Shown: positions 48,275 through 60,645, counted from the stretch's first letter. The stretch: 64,000 nt of DNA from Vicugna pacos (GCF_048564905.1 NW_027328883.1:124001-188000), one strand, 5' to 3'. The notes: generated from the letters alone by a model not told the origin. Numbers and translations are program-made.

Positions 48275-49303
48275 TCAGGCCCCCTCTTCCTCATCACTCA
48301 CTCGCTCTTCAGACAGGGATGGGAAAGAACTGGGACCCCTTCTATTGACCCTGAGGAAATGTTCCAGGACTTGCAGCTTGCTGGTCTCCGTGTAGGCCCG
48401 GGGACCCCACAGGAACTCGTAGCGAGCGGGATCGCTGTTGGCCACCTGCCGGTACTCCACGTACCCCTCCTGCACCCACACGTTGGTGATGAGTTCCCTG
48501 GGCTCCCCGTAGATGAAGTGCTCCCTCCCAGCACACAGCCCCATCTTGCTAAGTGCTCGCCAGACTGCCTCCTCAGGAGCAAAGTCGCCCTCCAGGACAA
48601 TCACACCCAGAAGTATCACCAGGAGGCCAGTGTTGGGCATGCTCTGCCCGTCGTCCTGCATGCCATCGTAGGTGAGGCCCAGGGTGGGGACCAGGACATA
48701 CAAGTGCTCCCTGGGGTCCACCTCCTTCACATCCACCCCAAAGACCAGCTGCAGACACTCAGAGGCTTGGCTCAAGACCACAGGGAAGTGGTCCTGGTCA
48801 TCTCTGAGGACCGCATTCAGCATTTCCTCTTTTGAGGTCGGCTGCTTTGTGCGGTACTTGTGGAGCAGGAAGCCCATCAGTTCAGCCATCATTAAATGTA
48901 ATGCATCTTGGAGCCGGGACTCGGCATCTGCCGGGTCCTGCCCGGAGCTGGGCCCCTCCTCACCTTGGCTTCTGAGGCCATTGTCTTCCGACTGGCTCCA
49001 TGGAGGGGCTGCCACGGCTGTGGGGGAGGGGCAGACACCCTGAGGGCTCTGCGTGGGACTGGGTGTCCCAGAATCAGCCGCCTCCTCGCCAGTGCCCAGG
49101 AACAGGACTGAGTAGGAAGACGACGAGGAGGAGGAGGAGGGAGACAACGGGGATGTGCCGCCTTCCTCCTCCTCCTCCTCCTCCTCGTCCTCCTCCTCCT
49201 CGTCCTCCTCCTCCTCCTCCACCCAAATGTCCTGCTCATCCATGGAATCCTCAGCCTCTCTTGGGTCCTGAAAGTCGGCTTCAGTGTGGTGGAGGTCACG
49301 CAT
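48275..49303 (-). CDS. MAGE-A family protein, unit 7
   Basis: Intact 342-aa copy with Gln12, Glu16, Asp196 and Arg294. It lies between two Ala196 copies (units 6 and 8), so the Asp/Ala state is not a simple left-right split. Exon 3 starts at 49381; the AATAAA on the minus strand is at 48030-48035. Confidence 0.93.
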   Translation of the reverse strand: MRDLHHTEADFQDPREAEDSMDEQDIWVEEEEEDEEEEDEEEEEEEEGGTSPLSPSSSSSSSSYSVLFLGTGEEAADSGTPSPTQSPQGVCPSPTAVAAPPWSQSEDNGLRSQGEEGPSSGQDPADAESRLQDALHLMMAELMGFLLHKYRTKQPTSKEEMLNAVLRDDQDHFPVVLSQASECLQLVFGVDVKEVDPREHLYVLVPTLGLTYDGMQDDGQSMPNTGLLVILLGVIVLEGDFAPEEAVWRALSKMGLCAGREHFIYGEPRELITNVWVQEGYVEYRQVANSDPARYEFLWGPRAYTETSKLQVLEHFLRVNRRGPSSFPSLSEERVSDEEEGA

Positions 49304-49455
49304 CTGAACGGGAGGCACGGTGAGTGGTGTCGGGCAGCTGAGAGGAGCGAGGCCAGGGGTGACAGATGGGGACCCACGGGCCTGGGGAAGAAAGGGAGTG
49401 TCAGCGGCCCGGGCTGAGAAACCCACCCTGGGGGGCTCTGACAAAGGCCACTTAC

Positions 49456-49524
49456 AGGTCTCCTCTCCAGGGGTGCCCTCGGCCTCACAGGGGCTCTCCT
49501 CCTGGTGGACGGTCGTCTGTGAAC
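49456..49524 (-). other. MAGE-A non-coding exon 2, unit 7
   Basis: 69-bp exon with conserved splice signals. Confidence 0.75.
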
Positions 49525-52393
49525 CTGACGGGGGAAGTAAGGCAGCTCCTCAGGGTGCAGCCGGCACAGCCCGAGGCTTTGGGGGCGACAGGGGGTGGGT
49601 GGAGTGGACGTTGGCGTCGTGGGGTCCCCTCTGTTCCAGGAGCCCCCGGGCACACACTCAGGGCCCACACCTCACCTTCAGTCCTGACACTGCCGGCCTC
49701 CTGTGCTCTGTGACCCGAGGACACGTGTCTCAGACCTAGGCCTTCACCTCCCGGTGTCTGGAGCCCCTGGGAGAGAAAGGAGGGGAGACCTGGGGTCTAC
49801 ACTGTGGCACAGCCCTGGACCCGCGTGCTGGCAGCAGGCCTGGGCTCTGGCAGGTTCCCACTCTTCTAGGGTGGGAGGTCCTCTCCGCGCTAACTCAGGG
49901 TCCTCACCGTGACTCCAAGCGGGACCTGGGATTCTGCGCTCCAACCACCTGAGGGCCCCATCCTGATAGTAAGTCCCCGGTCTCTCTGAGCCCTGGATGC
50001 GGAAGTCAGGACACACCACGTGTGCTCATCCCGCCTGGGGGCCTCCCAGGGCTGACAGCAGGGGCAGGATCGGTTGCGTCCCCTCTGTTCTGGGGTTTCT
50101 GGTCCCCTCACTCCTCCCTCAGGGTCCTCCCCTTGACTCCTGGCAGGAGCTGAGATTCCCCCCTCAGCCCACCTGAGGCCCCGCCCGTCATTCCGGGACG
50201 CCAGTCCTTCCGAGACCCGCATTTCAGGAACTGCTGCCCGAGGTCCTCCCGCCCCATGGTCTCCCAGGACTGGCTCTGTTCTGGGGTCCAGGGTCCCTGA
50301 ATGCTAACTCGCGGTCGGCACCTTCACTCCCAGGCGGCCCTGAGATTCTCTCCTCCGCAGACCTGAGGCCCCCGCCCTTTCACTATGTCCCCAGTCTGTC
50401 TGAGACTCGGATGCGGAAGTCAGGACAAACCACGTGGGCCTGTCCTCCCCTCGGGCCGCCGGACGGCTGAAAGCAAGGGCGCCTTTCTGTGGGGTGGCCA
50501 CTTTTCTGGGTTCAGGGGCCCCTCCTTCCTCCTTCAGGGTCCTCACTTTGACTCAGGCGGCATGTAGCCTCCCCTTGGAACCCCCGAGGCCCCGCCCCTC
50601 ATCCCAGGACCCCAGTCCCTCTGAGGCCCGGATGGCAGGAAATGCCGCCGGTGCTCACCCTGCCCCAAGGCCTCCAAGCCCCAACACTGTCCCGGGGTGC
50701 AGGAATCCTCCGTTCTCCCTCGGGGTCCTCACTTTGACTCAGGCGGCATGTAGCCTCCCCTTGGAACCCCCGAAGCCACGCCCCTCATCCCAGGACCCCA
50801 GTCCCTCCGAGACCCGGATGGCAGGAAATGCCGCCTGTGCTTGTTCCGACCTGTGGCCTCCCAGGACCGACTGTGTTTTGGGGTCCAGGGTCCTCACTGC
50901 TCGCTCACAGTCATCAGCTTCACTCCCAGTGGGACCTTGGATTCTCTCCTCTGCAGATCTGAGGGTCCCCCCACCCCCCATCTCACACTAAGTCCCCGGT
51001 CTCTCTGAGACCAGGGTGCCGCAGTCAGGACACGACACGTGGGCCAGTCCTGCCCTCGGGCCTCCGGACAGCTGCTAGCAAGGTTCCCTGTCTGTGGGAT
51101 GGCCTCTTTTCCGGGTTCCGGGAGCCCTCAGTTCTCCCTCAGGGTCGTCACTTAGGCGTCATGTCGTCTAGCCTCTGGCCACCCGAGGCCCCGCCCCTCA
51201 CCCCAGGACCCCAGTCCCTCGGAGACCCGGGTGTCAGGAAATGCCGCCGGTGCTCACCCTGCCCCAAGGCCTCCAATGTCCAACACTGTCCCCGGGTGCA
51301 GGAATCCTCCGTTGTCCCTCGGGGTCCTCACTTTGACTCAGGCGGCATGCAGCCTCCCCTTGGAACCCCCGAAGCCCCGCCCCTCATCCCAGGACCCCAA
51401 TCCCTCTGAGGCCCGGATGGCAAGAAATGCCGCCGGTGCTCACCCTGCCCCAAGGCCTCCAAGCCCCAACACTGTCCCGGGGTGCAGGAATCCTCCGTTC
51501 TCCCTCGGGGTCCTCACCTTGACTCAGGCGGCATGTGGTCTCCCCTCTGGCCACCCGAGGCCCCGCCCCTCATCCCAGGACCCCAGTCCCTCCGAGACCC
51601 GGATGTCAGGAAGTCAGGGCCCCACGAGTGCTCATCACACGCAGGCCCTCCCAGGGCTGACAGCAGGGGCGGGATCTGTTTGGCCACTTCTGTCCTCCGT
51701 CAGGGTCCTCAGCTTCAGCCCTGGCGGTTCCTGGGACGCCCCCTTGTTGACCCGAGCCCACACCCTCACACCAAGGCCCTCACTGCCCAGAGACCCCCAG
51801 GGGAGTCTGTGGACTCACATCAGGCCACCAAGCCCAGGGCTTCCCAGGACCGTGGACGCCAGGGGCTGAGATGGATTCCCCGGGGGTCCCTCAGCCCTCC
51901 CTCTGCTCGCCACCTGGGCTCCAGGCTGGGCCTGGGCCCCTCCCTCTGCCCACCTCAGTTTGCTCCCCTTGGACCCAGGCCCCTCCACAGCCTGGACCCC
52001 CGAGAGGGAAGCGGGGGTGGGGGTTGGGGCACTGATCCCCGCCACCCTGCCTGCGGTCTCCCAGGGCTGACAGCGGAACCGACCTGGATTTATCGTGTTC
52101 CATTGATCTGTGTCCCTCCACACGGTTCCACCTTGACTCCTGGCAGCGCTGGGCTCCTTCCCTGTGCAGACCTGAAGCCGGCCTCCCTCACCCAGGCCCT
52201 CACCTCTCTCACCCCCCAGGGAGGGGGCATCAGCGCCCGTCAGATCCGGACCCCGTGCCCGGGGCTCTCCCAGGGCTGTCGGGGGGGCCGGAGGTGGATT
52301 CCCTGTTTGGAATTCAGCCTCGGTGGGTGTTTCCTCCCTGCGATTTCCAGGACCATTCCTCATCTATGGCTTTGGATTCTGACCATCGAGGGG
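49525..52393 (-). repeat. GC-rich sub-repeat region, unit 7
   Basis: 2,869 bp. 'gtgggccagtcc' near 51041 is shared only with unit 8; 'ctgctcgccacc' near 51904 is private. Confidence 0.75.
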
Positions 52394-53435
52394 AGCTGAC
52401 CCATCAGTGTAAGTGTCCAGCAGACAGTTTCCAAGAACACACCCCAGTAAATCCTACCCCAAGTTTGGGGCGGTTTCCAAACCTCTTCAACTATATATGC
52501 CAAGACTGAGTACACTGTGAGCCACATTAAACGCCACTCCTCCCTGCAGTTGGAGCATTCTGAGTGTTCTAGCAGCTCAGGCAGGATAAGCAGGTCTCTA
52601 AGCATCCCTGAACAAAGTACACCTTCCCTTCTCGCCCAGGAGATGTATCCACGATCCCAGAGGGACTTCTCAGAGCAATCTCCCACCTGACACGTTCCTC
52701 TCACCACTAACAAGTGCCGTCTGCACGTCTGCCTGCCGCCAACACCCAGCTTCATTACCATCACCTCCCACAGAAGGAGCCCCGCCCTCCCCCCACCCCA
52801 GCTTCCCAAAGCCCTGAACTGCCCTGGCGCTGGGCACTTACACTTGGGTGCTCTCTCCCGGACCCCCACCCCCTCGCCCTATTTTCCTTTGCCCTATGGG
52901 ACTCAGGAGACATGTCACCAACTTCCCGATGTGACTGCGGCTCCTAGACTATCCTAGGTGTGGGCTGTCCTGCTTTTCCGAGTGTCCCCACTGCTAACAC
53001 CGAGCCCTCCAGAGAGCAGAGGCTCGGTGTACGTCTGCGGATGAACTGAGATGGTGAGCAGGGATCCTATTGAATCAGGTTGCCTTTCTCCTCCTTTCTT
53101 AACTGAGCCAGACAAATCCAGGTTATACACACATAATTATAATTTTATAGACTGACAGAAGAAAAGGGATAAGGAGCCAATAATTAACTATCTTTCACTT
53201 TTACTTCTCTCTCTCTTGACCCCACCGAGTTTAGTGCTGATCACTCTCACATTTCCAAGTAAATTTCTATTCCAGTGCGGTGTTATCTACTTTGGCATCG
53301 CGAAGTATGATGGAAGCTTTCCCAATTTGTTTTACAAAATAGCAAAACTCAGTCTTGAGCTGCATAAGTACCAATACATGCGTAATCAATATCATTCACA
53401 AACTAAGATACTGAAGCTTATTAAATATTATTATT
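52394..53435. other. Spacer, unit 7: no gene recognised
   Basis: 1,042 bp, last spacer of the array; unit 8 has none. Confidence 0.5.
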
Positions 53436-54911
53436 AATATACAGAAATCTGTTGCATCTTATACACTAACAAAGGAGCATCAGAAAGAGAAATTAAGGAA
53501 ACAATCCCATTTACCATCACATCAAAGAGAATAAAAAAATCTAGTACTAAAGCTAGCTAAGGAGACCAAAGACCTGTACTCCAATAACTACAAGACACTG
53601 ATGTGAGAAGCTGAAGATGACACCAACAGATGGAAAGATATACCGTGTTCTTGGATTGGAAGAATCAGTGTTGTTGACCATACAACCCAGTGGCCGTACT
53701 ACCCAAGGCAATCTACAGATTCAAAGCAATCCCTGTCAAAATAACAATGGCATTTTTCTCAGAACAAGAACCAATAACTTAAAAAAGTGTACGGAAAAGG
53801 AAAAGAACCCCAATAGCTAAAACAATCTTGAGAATGAAGAACAGAGCGGGAGGAATCATGCTCCCTGACTTTAGACTATACTACAGAGCTGTAGTAATCA
53901 AAAGAGTGCGGTACTGGCCCCCAAACAGACACACAGATCAATGGAACAGGATAAAGAGGCGACAAGTAAACCCACACACTTACCGTCAATGAATCTACGA
54001 CAAAGGAAGCAAGGATATTGAATGGAGAAAAGACAGTCTCTTCAATAAGTGGTTCTGGGAAAACTGGACAGCTACCTGTCAAAGAACGAACTTAGAACAT
54101 TCTCTAACACCATACACAAAAATAAACACAAGATAGATTAAAGATCTACATTAACTGGATACTATAATACTCCTAGAGGAAAACATAGGCAGAACCCTCT
54201 CTGACGTAAATTACAGCAATAACGTTTTCGATCCATCTCCTAAAACAAAGGAAATAAAAGGAAAAATAAACAGCGGGGACCAAATTATACTTAAAAGCTT
54301 CTGCACAGCAAAGGAATCCACTGACTAAATAAAAAAAAACAACCTACTGAAGGGGAGAAAATATTTGCAAATGATACAACTGACAAGGGAGCAATAACCA
54401 CCATATATAAACAGCTCATACAATTCAACATCAAAAAGACAAATGACCCAACTAAAAACGGGCAGAACAACAGAATAGACATCTGTCCAAAGAGGAAATG
54501 CAGGTGGCCTGCAGGCACGTGAAAAGATGCTCAGTATAACTAATCATCTGGGAAATGCAAACCAAAACCACAATGAGATATCACCTCATATCTGTCAGAA
54601 TGGCTACCTTCAAAAAGAACGCGAAGAGCAAATGTCGGCGAAGATGTGGAGAAAAGGGATCCCTCCTACACTGTTGGTGCGGATGTGAATTGGTGTGGCC
54701 ATTGTGGAAAACAGTATGCCGTTTCTCAGAAAACTAAAAATAGAACCACCAAGTGACCCAGCAATTCCATTCCTGGGTATATATCTCAAAAAAAAAAAAA
54801 AAGATACTAATTTGAAAAGATACACGCACCCAATATTCATAGCAGCGTTATCTACAATTGCCAAGATGTGGAAGGAACCTAAATGTCCATCAGCAGATGA
54901 ATGGATACACA

Positions 54912-54946
<35 letters not shown>

Positions 54947-55325
54947 GGAATACTAGTCAGCCATAAAAAACAAAATTTTGCCGTTTGCAGCAACATGGAT
55001 GGACTTGGAGGACATTATGCTAAGTGAAATAAATCAGACAGAGGAAGACAAATACTGTATGATATCAGTTTATACGTGGACTCTAAAAAATACAACAAAC
55101 TAGTGACTATAACAAAGAAGCAGACTCATAGAGAACAAACTAGTGATTACCAGGGGGGAGGGGGGAGGGGCAATATAGGGGTGAGGGAGCGGGAGGTCCA
55201 AACTATTGGGTGGAAGGAAGGTTCACAACCAGGTTCATTGGGTGCACAACAAGGGGTATATAACCAATATTTTCTCAGAACTGTAAATGAAATGTAATCT
55301 TTAAAAAAACTGTATAATAAAATAA
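53436..55325 (+). mobile_element. LINE-1 3' fragment, between units 7 and 8
   Basis: Last L1 of the array. It has a 15-A run, a 37-bp CA run at 54907-54943 and the short form 'acattaactgg'. 'tttaaaaaaactg' at the 3' end differs from the two copies to its left. Confidence 0.92.
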
Positions 55326-55582
55326 AGTATATTGATATTTATTAAAAGGAATAACATCTGAAGCATCACTAAGGGAAATGAAGATGAATTTCCATATCAT
55401 TGTAGAGAACAGGAGCCCAGAGATGCTGTACACCGTGTTCCCCCCCACCGGCCCTGGCCCTCACTACCTAAAAGGCTGACTGCTTGCTCTTCAGACACAC
55501 AGTGAAGAGTCAGCCTCACTTCCTGCCCGGCGGGAGAAGCTGCCGGACAGGGGCCTAGAAGGAGCCCAGCTGCAAGTCTGCC

Positions 55583-56611
55583 TCAGGCCCCCTCTTCCTC
55601 ATCACTCACTCGCTCTTCAGACAGGGATGGGAAAGAACTGGGACCCCTTCTATTGACCCTGAGGAAATGTTCCAGGACTTGCAGCTTGCTGGTCTCCGTG
55701 TAGGCCCGGGGACCCCACAGGAACTCGTAGCGAGCGGGATCGCTGTTGGCCACCTGCCGGTACTCCACGTACCCCTCCTGCACCCACACGTTGGTGATGA
55801 GTTCCCTGGGCTCCCCGTAGATGAAGTGCTCCCTCCCAGCACACAGCCCCATCTTGCTAAGTGCTCGCCAGACTGCCTCCTCAGGAGCAAAGTCGCCCTC
55901 CAGGACAATCACACCCAGAAGTATCACCAGGAGGCCAGTGTTGGGCATGCTCTGCCCGTCGTCCTGCATGCCATCGTAGGTGAGGCCCAGGGTGGGGACC
56001 AGGACATACAAGTGCTCCCTGGGGGCCACCTCCTTCACATCCACCCCAAAGACCAGCTGCAGACACTCAGAGGCTTGGCTCAAGACCACAGGGAAGTGGT
56101 CCTGGTCATCTCTGAGGACCGCATTCAGCATTTCCTCTTTTGAGGTCGGCTGCTTTGTGCGGTACTTGTGGAGCAGGAAGCCCATCAGTTCAGCCATCAT
56201 TAAATGTAATGCATCTTGGAGCCGGGACTCGGCATCTGCCGGGTCCTGCCCGGAGCTGGGCCCCTCCTCACCTTGGCTTCTGAGGCCATTGTCTTCCGAC
56301 TGGCTCCATGGAGGGGCTGCCACGGCTGTGGGGGAGGGGCAGACACCCTGAGGGCTCTGCGTGGGACTGGGTGTCCCAGAATCAGCCGCCTCCTCGCCAG
56401 TGCCCAGGAACAGGACTGAGTAGGAAGACGACGAGGAGGAGGAGGAGGGAGACAACGGGGATGTGCCGCCTTCCTCCTCCTCCTCCTCCTCCTCGTCCTC
56501 CTCCTCCTCGTCCTCCTCCTCCTCCTCCACCCAAATGTCCTGCTCATCCATGGAATCCTCAGCCTCTCTTGGGTCCTGAAAGTCGGCTTCAGTGTGGTGG
56601 AGGTCACGCAT
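55583..56611 (-). CDS. MAGE-A family protein, unit 8 (array edge)
   Basis: Intact 342-aa copy with Gln12, Glu16, Ala196 and Arg294; its protein equals unit 6. Exon 3 starts at 56689 and the AATAAA on the minus strand is at 55338-55343. It is the outermost gene of the array: its upstream region is shorter than in other units and runs into unique DNA, so its transcription start region may differ from the others. Confidence 0.93.
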   Translation of the reverse strand: MRDLHHTEADFQDPREAEDSMDEQDIWVEEEEEDEEEEDEEEEEEEEGGTSPLSPSSSSSSSSYSVLFLGTGEEAADSGTPSPTQSPQGVCPSPTAVAAPPWSQSEDNGLRSQGEEGPSSGQDPADAESRLQDALHLMMAELMGFLLHKYRTKQPTSKEEMLNAVLRDDQDHFPVVLSQASECLQLVFGVDVKEVAPREHLYVLVPTLGLTYDGMQDDGQSMPNTGLLVILLGVIVLEGDFAPEEAVWRALSKMGLCAGREHFIYGEPRELITNVWVQEGYVEYRQVANSDPARYEFLWGPRAYTETSKLQVLEHFLRVNRRGPSSFPSLSEERVSDEEEGA

Positions 56612-56763
56612 CTGAACGGGAGGCACGGTGAGTGGTGTCGGGCAGCTGAGAGGAGCGAGGCCAGGGGTGACAGATGGGGACCCACGGGCCTGGGGAAGAA
56701 AGGGAGTGTCAGCGGCCCGGGCTGAGAAACCCACCCTGGGGGGCTCTGACAAAGGCCACTTAC

Positions 56764-56832
56764 AGGTCTCCTCTCCAGGGGTGCCCTCGGCCTCACAGGG
56801 GCTCTCCTCCTGGTGGACGGTCGTCTGTGAAC
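56764..56832 (-). other. MAGE-A non-coding exon 2, unit 8
   Basis: 69-bp exon with conserved splice signals. Confidence 0.75.
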
Positions 56833-59571
56833 CTGACGGGGGAAGTAAGGCAGCTCCTCAGGGTGCAGCCGGCACAGCCCGAGGCTTTGGGGGCGACAGG
56901 GGGTGGGTGGAGTGGACGTTGGCGTCGTGGGGTCCCCTCTGTTCCAGGAGCCCCCGGGCACACACTCAGGGCCCACACCTCACCTTCAGTCCTGACACTG
57001 CCGGCCTCCTGTGCTCTGTGACCCGAGGACACGTGTCTCGGGCCTTCACCTCCCGGTGTCTGGAGCCCCTGGGAGAGAAAGGAGGGGAGACCTGGGGTCT
57101 ACACTGTGGCACAGCCCTGGACCCGCGTGCTGGCAGCAGGCCTGGGCTCTGGCAGGTTCCCACTCTTCTAGGGTGGGAGGTCCTCTCCGCGCTAACTCAG
57201 GGTCCTCACCGTGACTCCAAGCGGGACCTGGGATTCTGCGCTCCAACCACCTGAGGGCCCCATCCTGATAGTAAGTCCCCGGTCTCTCTGAGCCCTGGAT
57301 GCGGAAGTCAGGACACACCACGTGTGCTCATCCCGCCTGGGGGCCTCCCAGGGCTGACAGCAGGGGCAGGATCGGTTGCGTCCCCTCTGTTCTGGGGTTT
57401 CTGGTCCCCTCACTCCTCCCTCAGGGTCCTCCCCTTGACTCCTGGCAGGAGCTGAGATTCCCCCCTCAGCCCACCTGAGGCCCCGCCCGTCATTCCGGGA
57501 CGCCAGTCCTTCCGAGACCCGCATTTCAGGAACTGCTGCCCGAGGTCCTCCCGCCCCATGGTCTCCCAGGACTGGCTCTGTTCTGGGGTCCAGGGTCCCT
57601 GAATGCTAACTCGCGGTCGGCACCTTCACTCCCAGGCGGCCCTGAGATTCTCTCCTCCGCAGACCTGAGGCCCCCGCCCTTTCACTATGTCCCCAGTCTG
57701 TCTGAGACTCGGATGCGGAAGTCAGGACAAACCACGTGGGCCTGTCCTCCCCTCGGGCCGCCGGACGGCTGAAAGCAAGGGCGCCTTTCTGTGGGGTGGC
57801 CACTTTTCTGGGTTCAGGGGCCCCTCCTTCCTCCTTCAGGGTCCTCACTTTGACTCAGGCGGCATGTAGCCTCCCCTTGGAACCCCCGAGGCCCCGCCCC
57901 TCATCCCAGGACCCCAGTCCCTCTGAGGCCCGGATGGCAGGAAATGCCGCCGGTGCTCACCCTGCCCCAAGGCCTCCAAGCCCCAACACTGTCCCGGGGT
58001 GCAGGAATCCTCCGTTCTCCCTCGGGGTCCTCACTTTGACTCAGGCGGCATGTAGCCTCCCCTTGGAACCCCCGAAGCCACGCCCCTCATCCCAGGACCC
58101 CAGTCCCTCCGAGACCCGGATGGCAGGAAATGCCGCCTGTGCTTGTTCCGACCTGTGGCCTCCCAGGACCGACTGTGTTTTGGGGTCCAGGGTCCTCACT
58201 GCTCGCTCACAGTCATCAGCTTCACTCCCAGTGGGACCTTGGATTCTCTCCTCTGCAGATCTGAGGGTCCCCCCACCCCCCATCTCACACTAAGTCCCCG
58301 GTCTCTCTGAGACCAGGGTGCCGCAGTCAGGACACGACACGTGGGCCAGTCCTGCCCTCGGGCCTCCGGACAGCTGCTAGCAAGGTTCCCTGTCTGTGGG
58401 ATGGCCTCTTTTCCGGGTTCCGGGAGCCCTCAGTTCTCCCTCAGGGTCGTCACTTAGGCGTCATGTCGTCTAGCCTCTGGCCACCCGAGGCCCCGCCCCT
58501 CACCCCAGGACCCCAGTCCCTCGGAGACCCGGGTGTCAGGAAATGCCGCCGGTGCTCACCCTGCCCCAAGGCCTCCAATGTCCAACACTGTCCCCGGGTG
58601 CAGGAATCCTCCGTTGTCCCTCGGGGTCCTCACTTTGACTCAGGCGGCATGCAGCCTCCCCTTGGAACCCCCGAAGCCCCGCCCCTCATCCCAGGACCCC
58701 AATCCCTCTGAGGCCCGGATGGCAAGAAATGCCGCCGGTGCTCACCCTGCCCCAAGGCCTCCAAGCCCCAACACTGTCCCGGGGTGCAGGAATCCTCCGT
58801 TCTCCCTCGGGGTCCTCACCTTGACTCAGGCGGCATGTGGTCTCCCCTCTGGCCACCCGAGGCCCCGCCCCTCATCCCAGGACCCCAGTCCCTCCGAGAC
58901 CCGGATGTCAGGAAGTCAGGGCCCCACGAGTGCTCATCACACGCAGGCCCTCCCAGGGCTGACAGCAGGGGCGGGATCTGTTTGGCCACTTCTGTCCTCC
59001 GTCAGGGTCCTCAGCTTCAGCCCTGGCGGTTCCTGGGACGCCCCCTTGTTGACCCGAGCCCACACCCTCACACCAAGGCCCTCACTGCCCAGAGACCCCC
59101 AGGGGAGTCTGTGGACTCACATCAGGCCACCAAGCCCAGGGCTTCCCAGGACCGTGGACGCCAGGGGCTGAGATGGATTCCCCGGGGGTCCCTCAGCCCT
59201 CCCTCTGCTCCCCACCTGGGCTCCAGGCTGGGCCTGGGCCCCTCCCTCTGCCCACCTCAGTTTGCTCCCCTTGGACCCAGGCCCCTCCACAGCCTGGACC
59301 CCCGAGAGGGAAGCGGGGGTGGGGGTTGGGGCACTGATCCCCGCCACCCTGCCTGCGGTCTCCCAGGGCTGACAGCGGAACCGACCTCGATTTATCGTGT
59401 TCCATTGATCTGTGTTCCATTGATCTGTGACCCCGTGCCCGGGGGTCTCCCAGGGCTATCTGGAGGGGCCGGAGGTGGATTCCCGGGGGCCTCAGTCTCC
59501 TGTGTCCTCACCTTGACTCCTGACAGGACCTGGGAGCCGCCCTCAGTCCACCGGAGACTTAGCCCCTGAGA
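56833..59571 (-). repeat. GC-rich sub-repeat region, unit 8 (rearranged edge)
   Basis: Follows the other units to about 59412. There the 15-bp word 'ttccattgatctgtg' occurs twice in tandem and about 145 bp found in other units is missing. The sequence resumes at 'accccgtgcccgggg' and then continues with MAGE-like DNA not present in the other units (about 59481-59571). It also has a private 6-bp loss near 57038 ('gtctcgggcc'). Confidence 0.8.
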
Positions 59572-60645
59572 CCATCTGTAAAATAAAAGACTGTAAAATA
59601 AAAAGACTGTAAAATAAGCCTTTCTTGTTATATTTACATTACCTGTGTAGTGGAGAACTAGAGGCAACTTTGCTAGCATGCTGGCGATGTACAATCAGAA
59701 CCATAAACTTAAAAGTTTTAGATTGTTCTGTCAGATATCAGATACACTAACTGGGTTATAGGGCGAGACTCTTATTAACAAAGGGTCCGAGTCAGGTGTG
59801 AGTCCTCTGAATGGATCATTCATACAGGCAAGGTGCTTAAGTGTGAGCTGTCTCATAAATTGATTCTTATTCAAGGTAAACTGGATGTCTAAAATATTTG
59901 TGTAATAGTGCAGCCTGTCCCGATCCCTGGAAAGTAACTATTCGTGGTAGAGCCATAGCATACAATCAAATGCTTAGGAAAGCATTTTTAGAAGTATTAA
60001 ACATTTTACAAATCGCAAAGCTTCTTTTTTAGAATGATATGAGAAAAAGTCCTTTTTTTTTCTCTTTAAAAATGGATATAGAAGATGTTTCTGAATAAAT
60101 TCCTTTTATTTCCTTAAACTCTCCCTGGTCTTTGACTTTAACTCAGATATACTTAAAATCTTCATTGGCTAACTTTAAAAAATAATTTTCTTGCCTTTCC
60201 ATTTACTTATTTTTTTCTCTTTTGGACACTTTAAAAACAGAATGATACTGTGTGTTTCATGTATTGCGTTCCAACAGTAATCCATGGATTACTGAATGGA
60301 TGTCCCTCGCTTTGGAGGATATTTTATAAATGTATTAAAAACTAGCCTTTATAACTGTTTTCTCACAAGAAAACGGAAGACTGTCTTTGAGATCCTTTTT
60401 ACACATTTTGGAAAATAGTAACTTTTGTTTCTTTGCTCTTTTTCCATGACACATTTTTTTAAAGACATGCAGTTATAAAAATTTGAATTGAGGTACTAGT
60501 AACTGAAAGATTTCACAGAAAGAAAGGAAGGGAAAAAAATCTTGATTTTTGACATGATGCCTTTTTTTAAAATGCTAATTGTCTTTCCAGCACTGCTGAA
60601 TCAGCATTAAGTGTTAAGAACTGCATTTATATATGTTTAATATAG
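59572..60645. other. AT-rich flank, no gene recognised
   Basis: Unique AT-rich DNA right of the array. A small triplicated word 'ctgtaaaataaa' lies at 59576-59618. I looked here for 5' exons of the SYCP3-like gene and saw none. Confidence 0.6.

Larger units (their letters stand above)
1..59571. repeat. MAGE-A tandem array, about 7.3 kb units
   Basis: Head-to-tail repeat with nine units in view. Stop codons of successive complete MAGE genes lie at 7038, 11770, 19067, 26354, 33653, 40963, 48275 and 55583, giving steps of 4732 (shortened by the assembly gap), 7297, 7287, 7299, 7310, 7312 and 7308. Units match almost base for base, and differ mainly by single substitutions, poly-A and CA run lengths and GAG-codon number. 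Each unit contains the gene, its upstream GC-rich region, a spacer and an L1 3' fragment, so the L1 was already present when the unit began to amplify. The array runs off the left edge and ends at a rearranged partial unit on the right. Confidence 0.97.
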
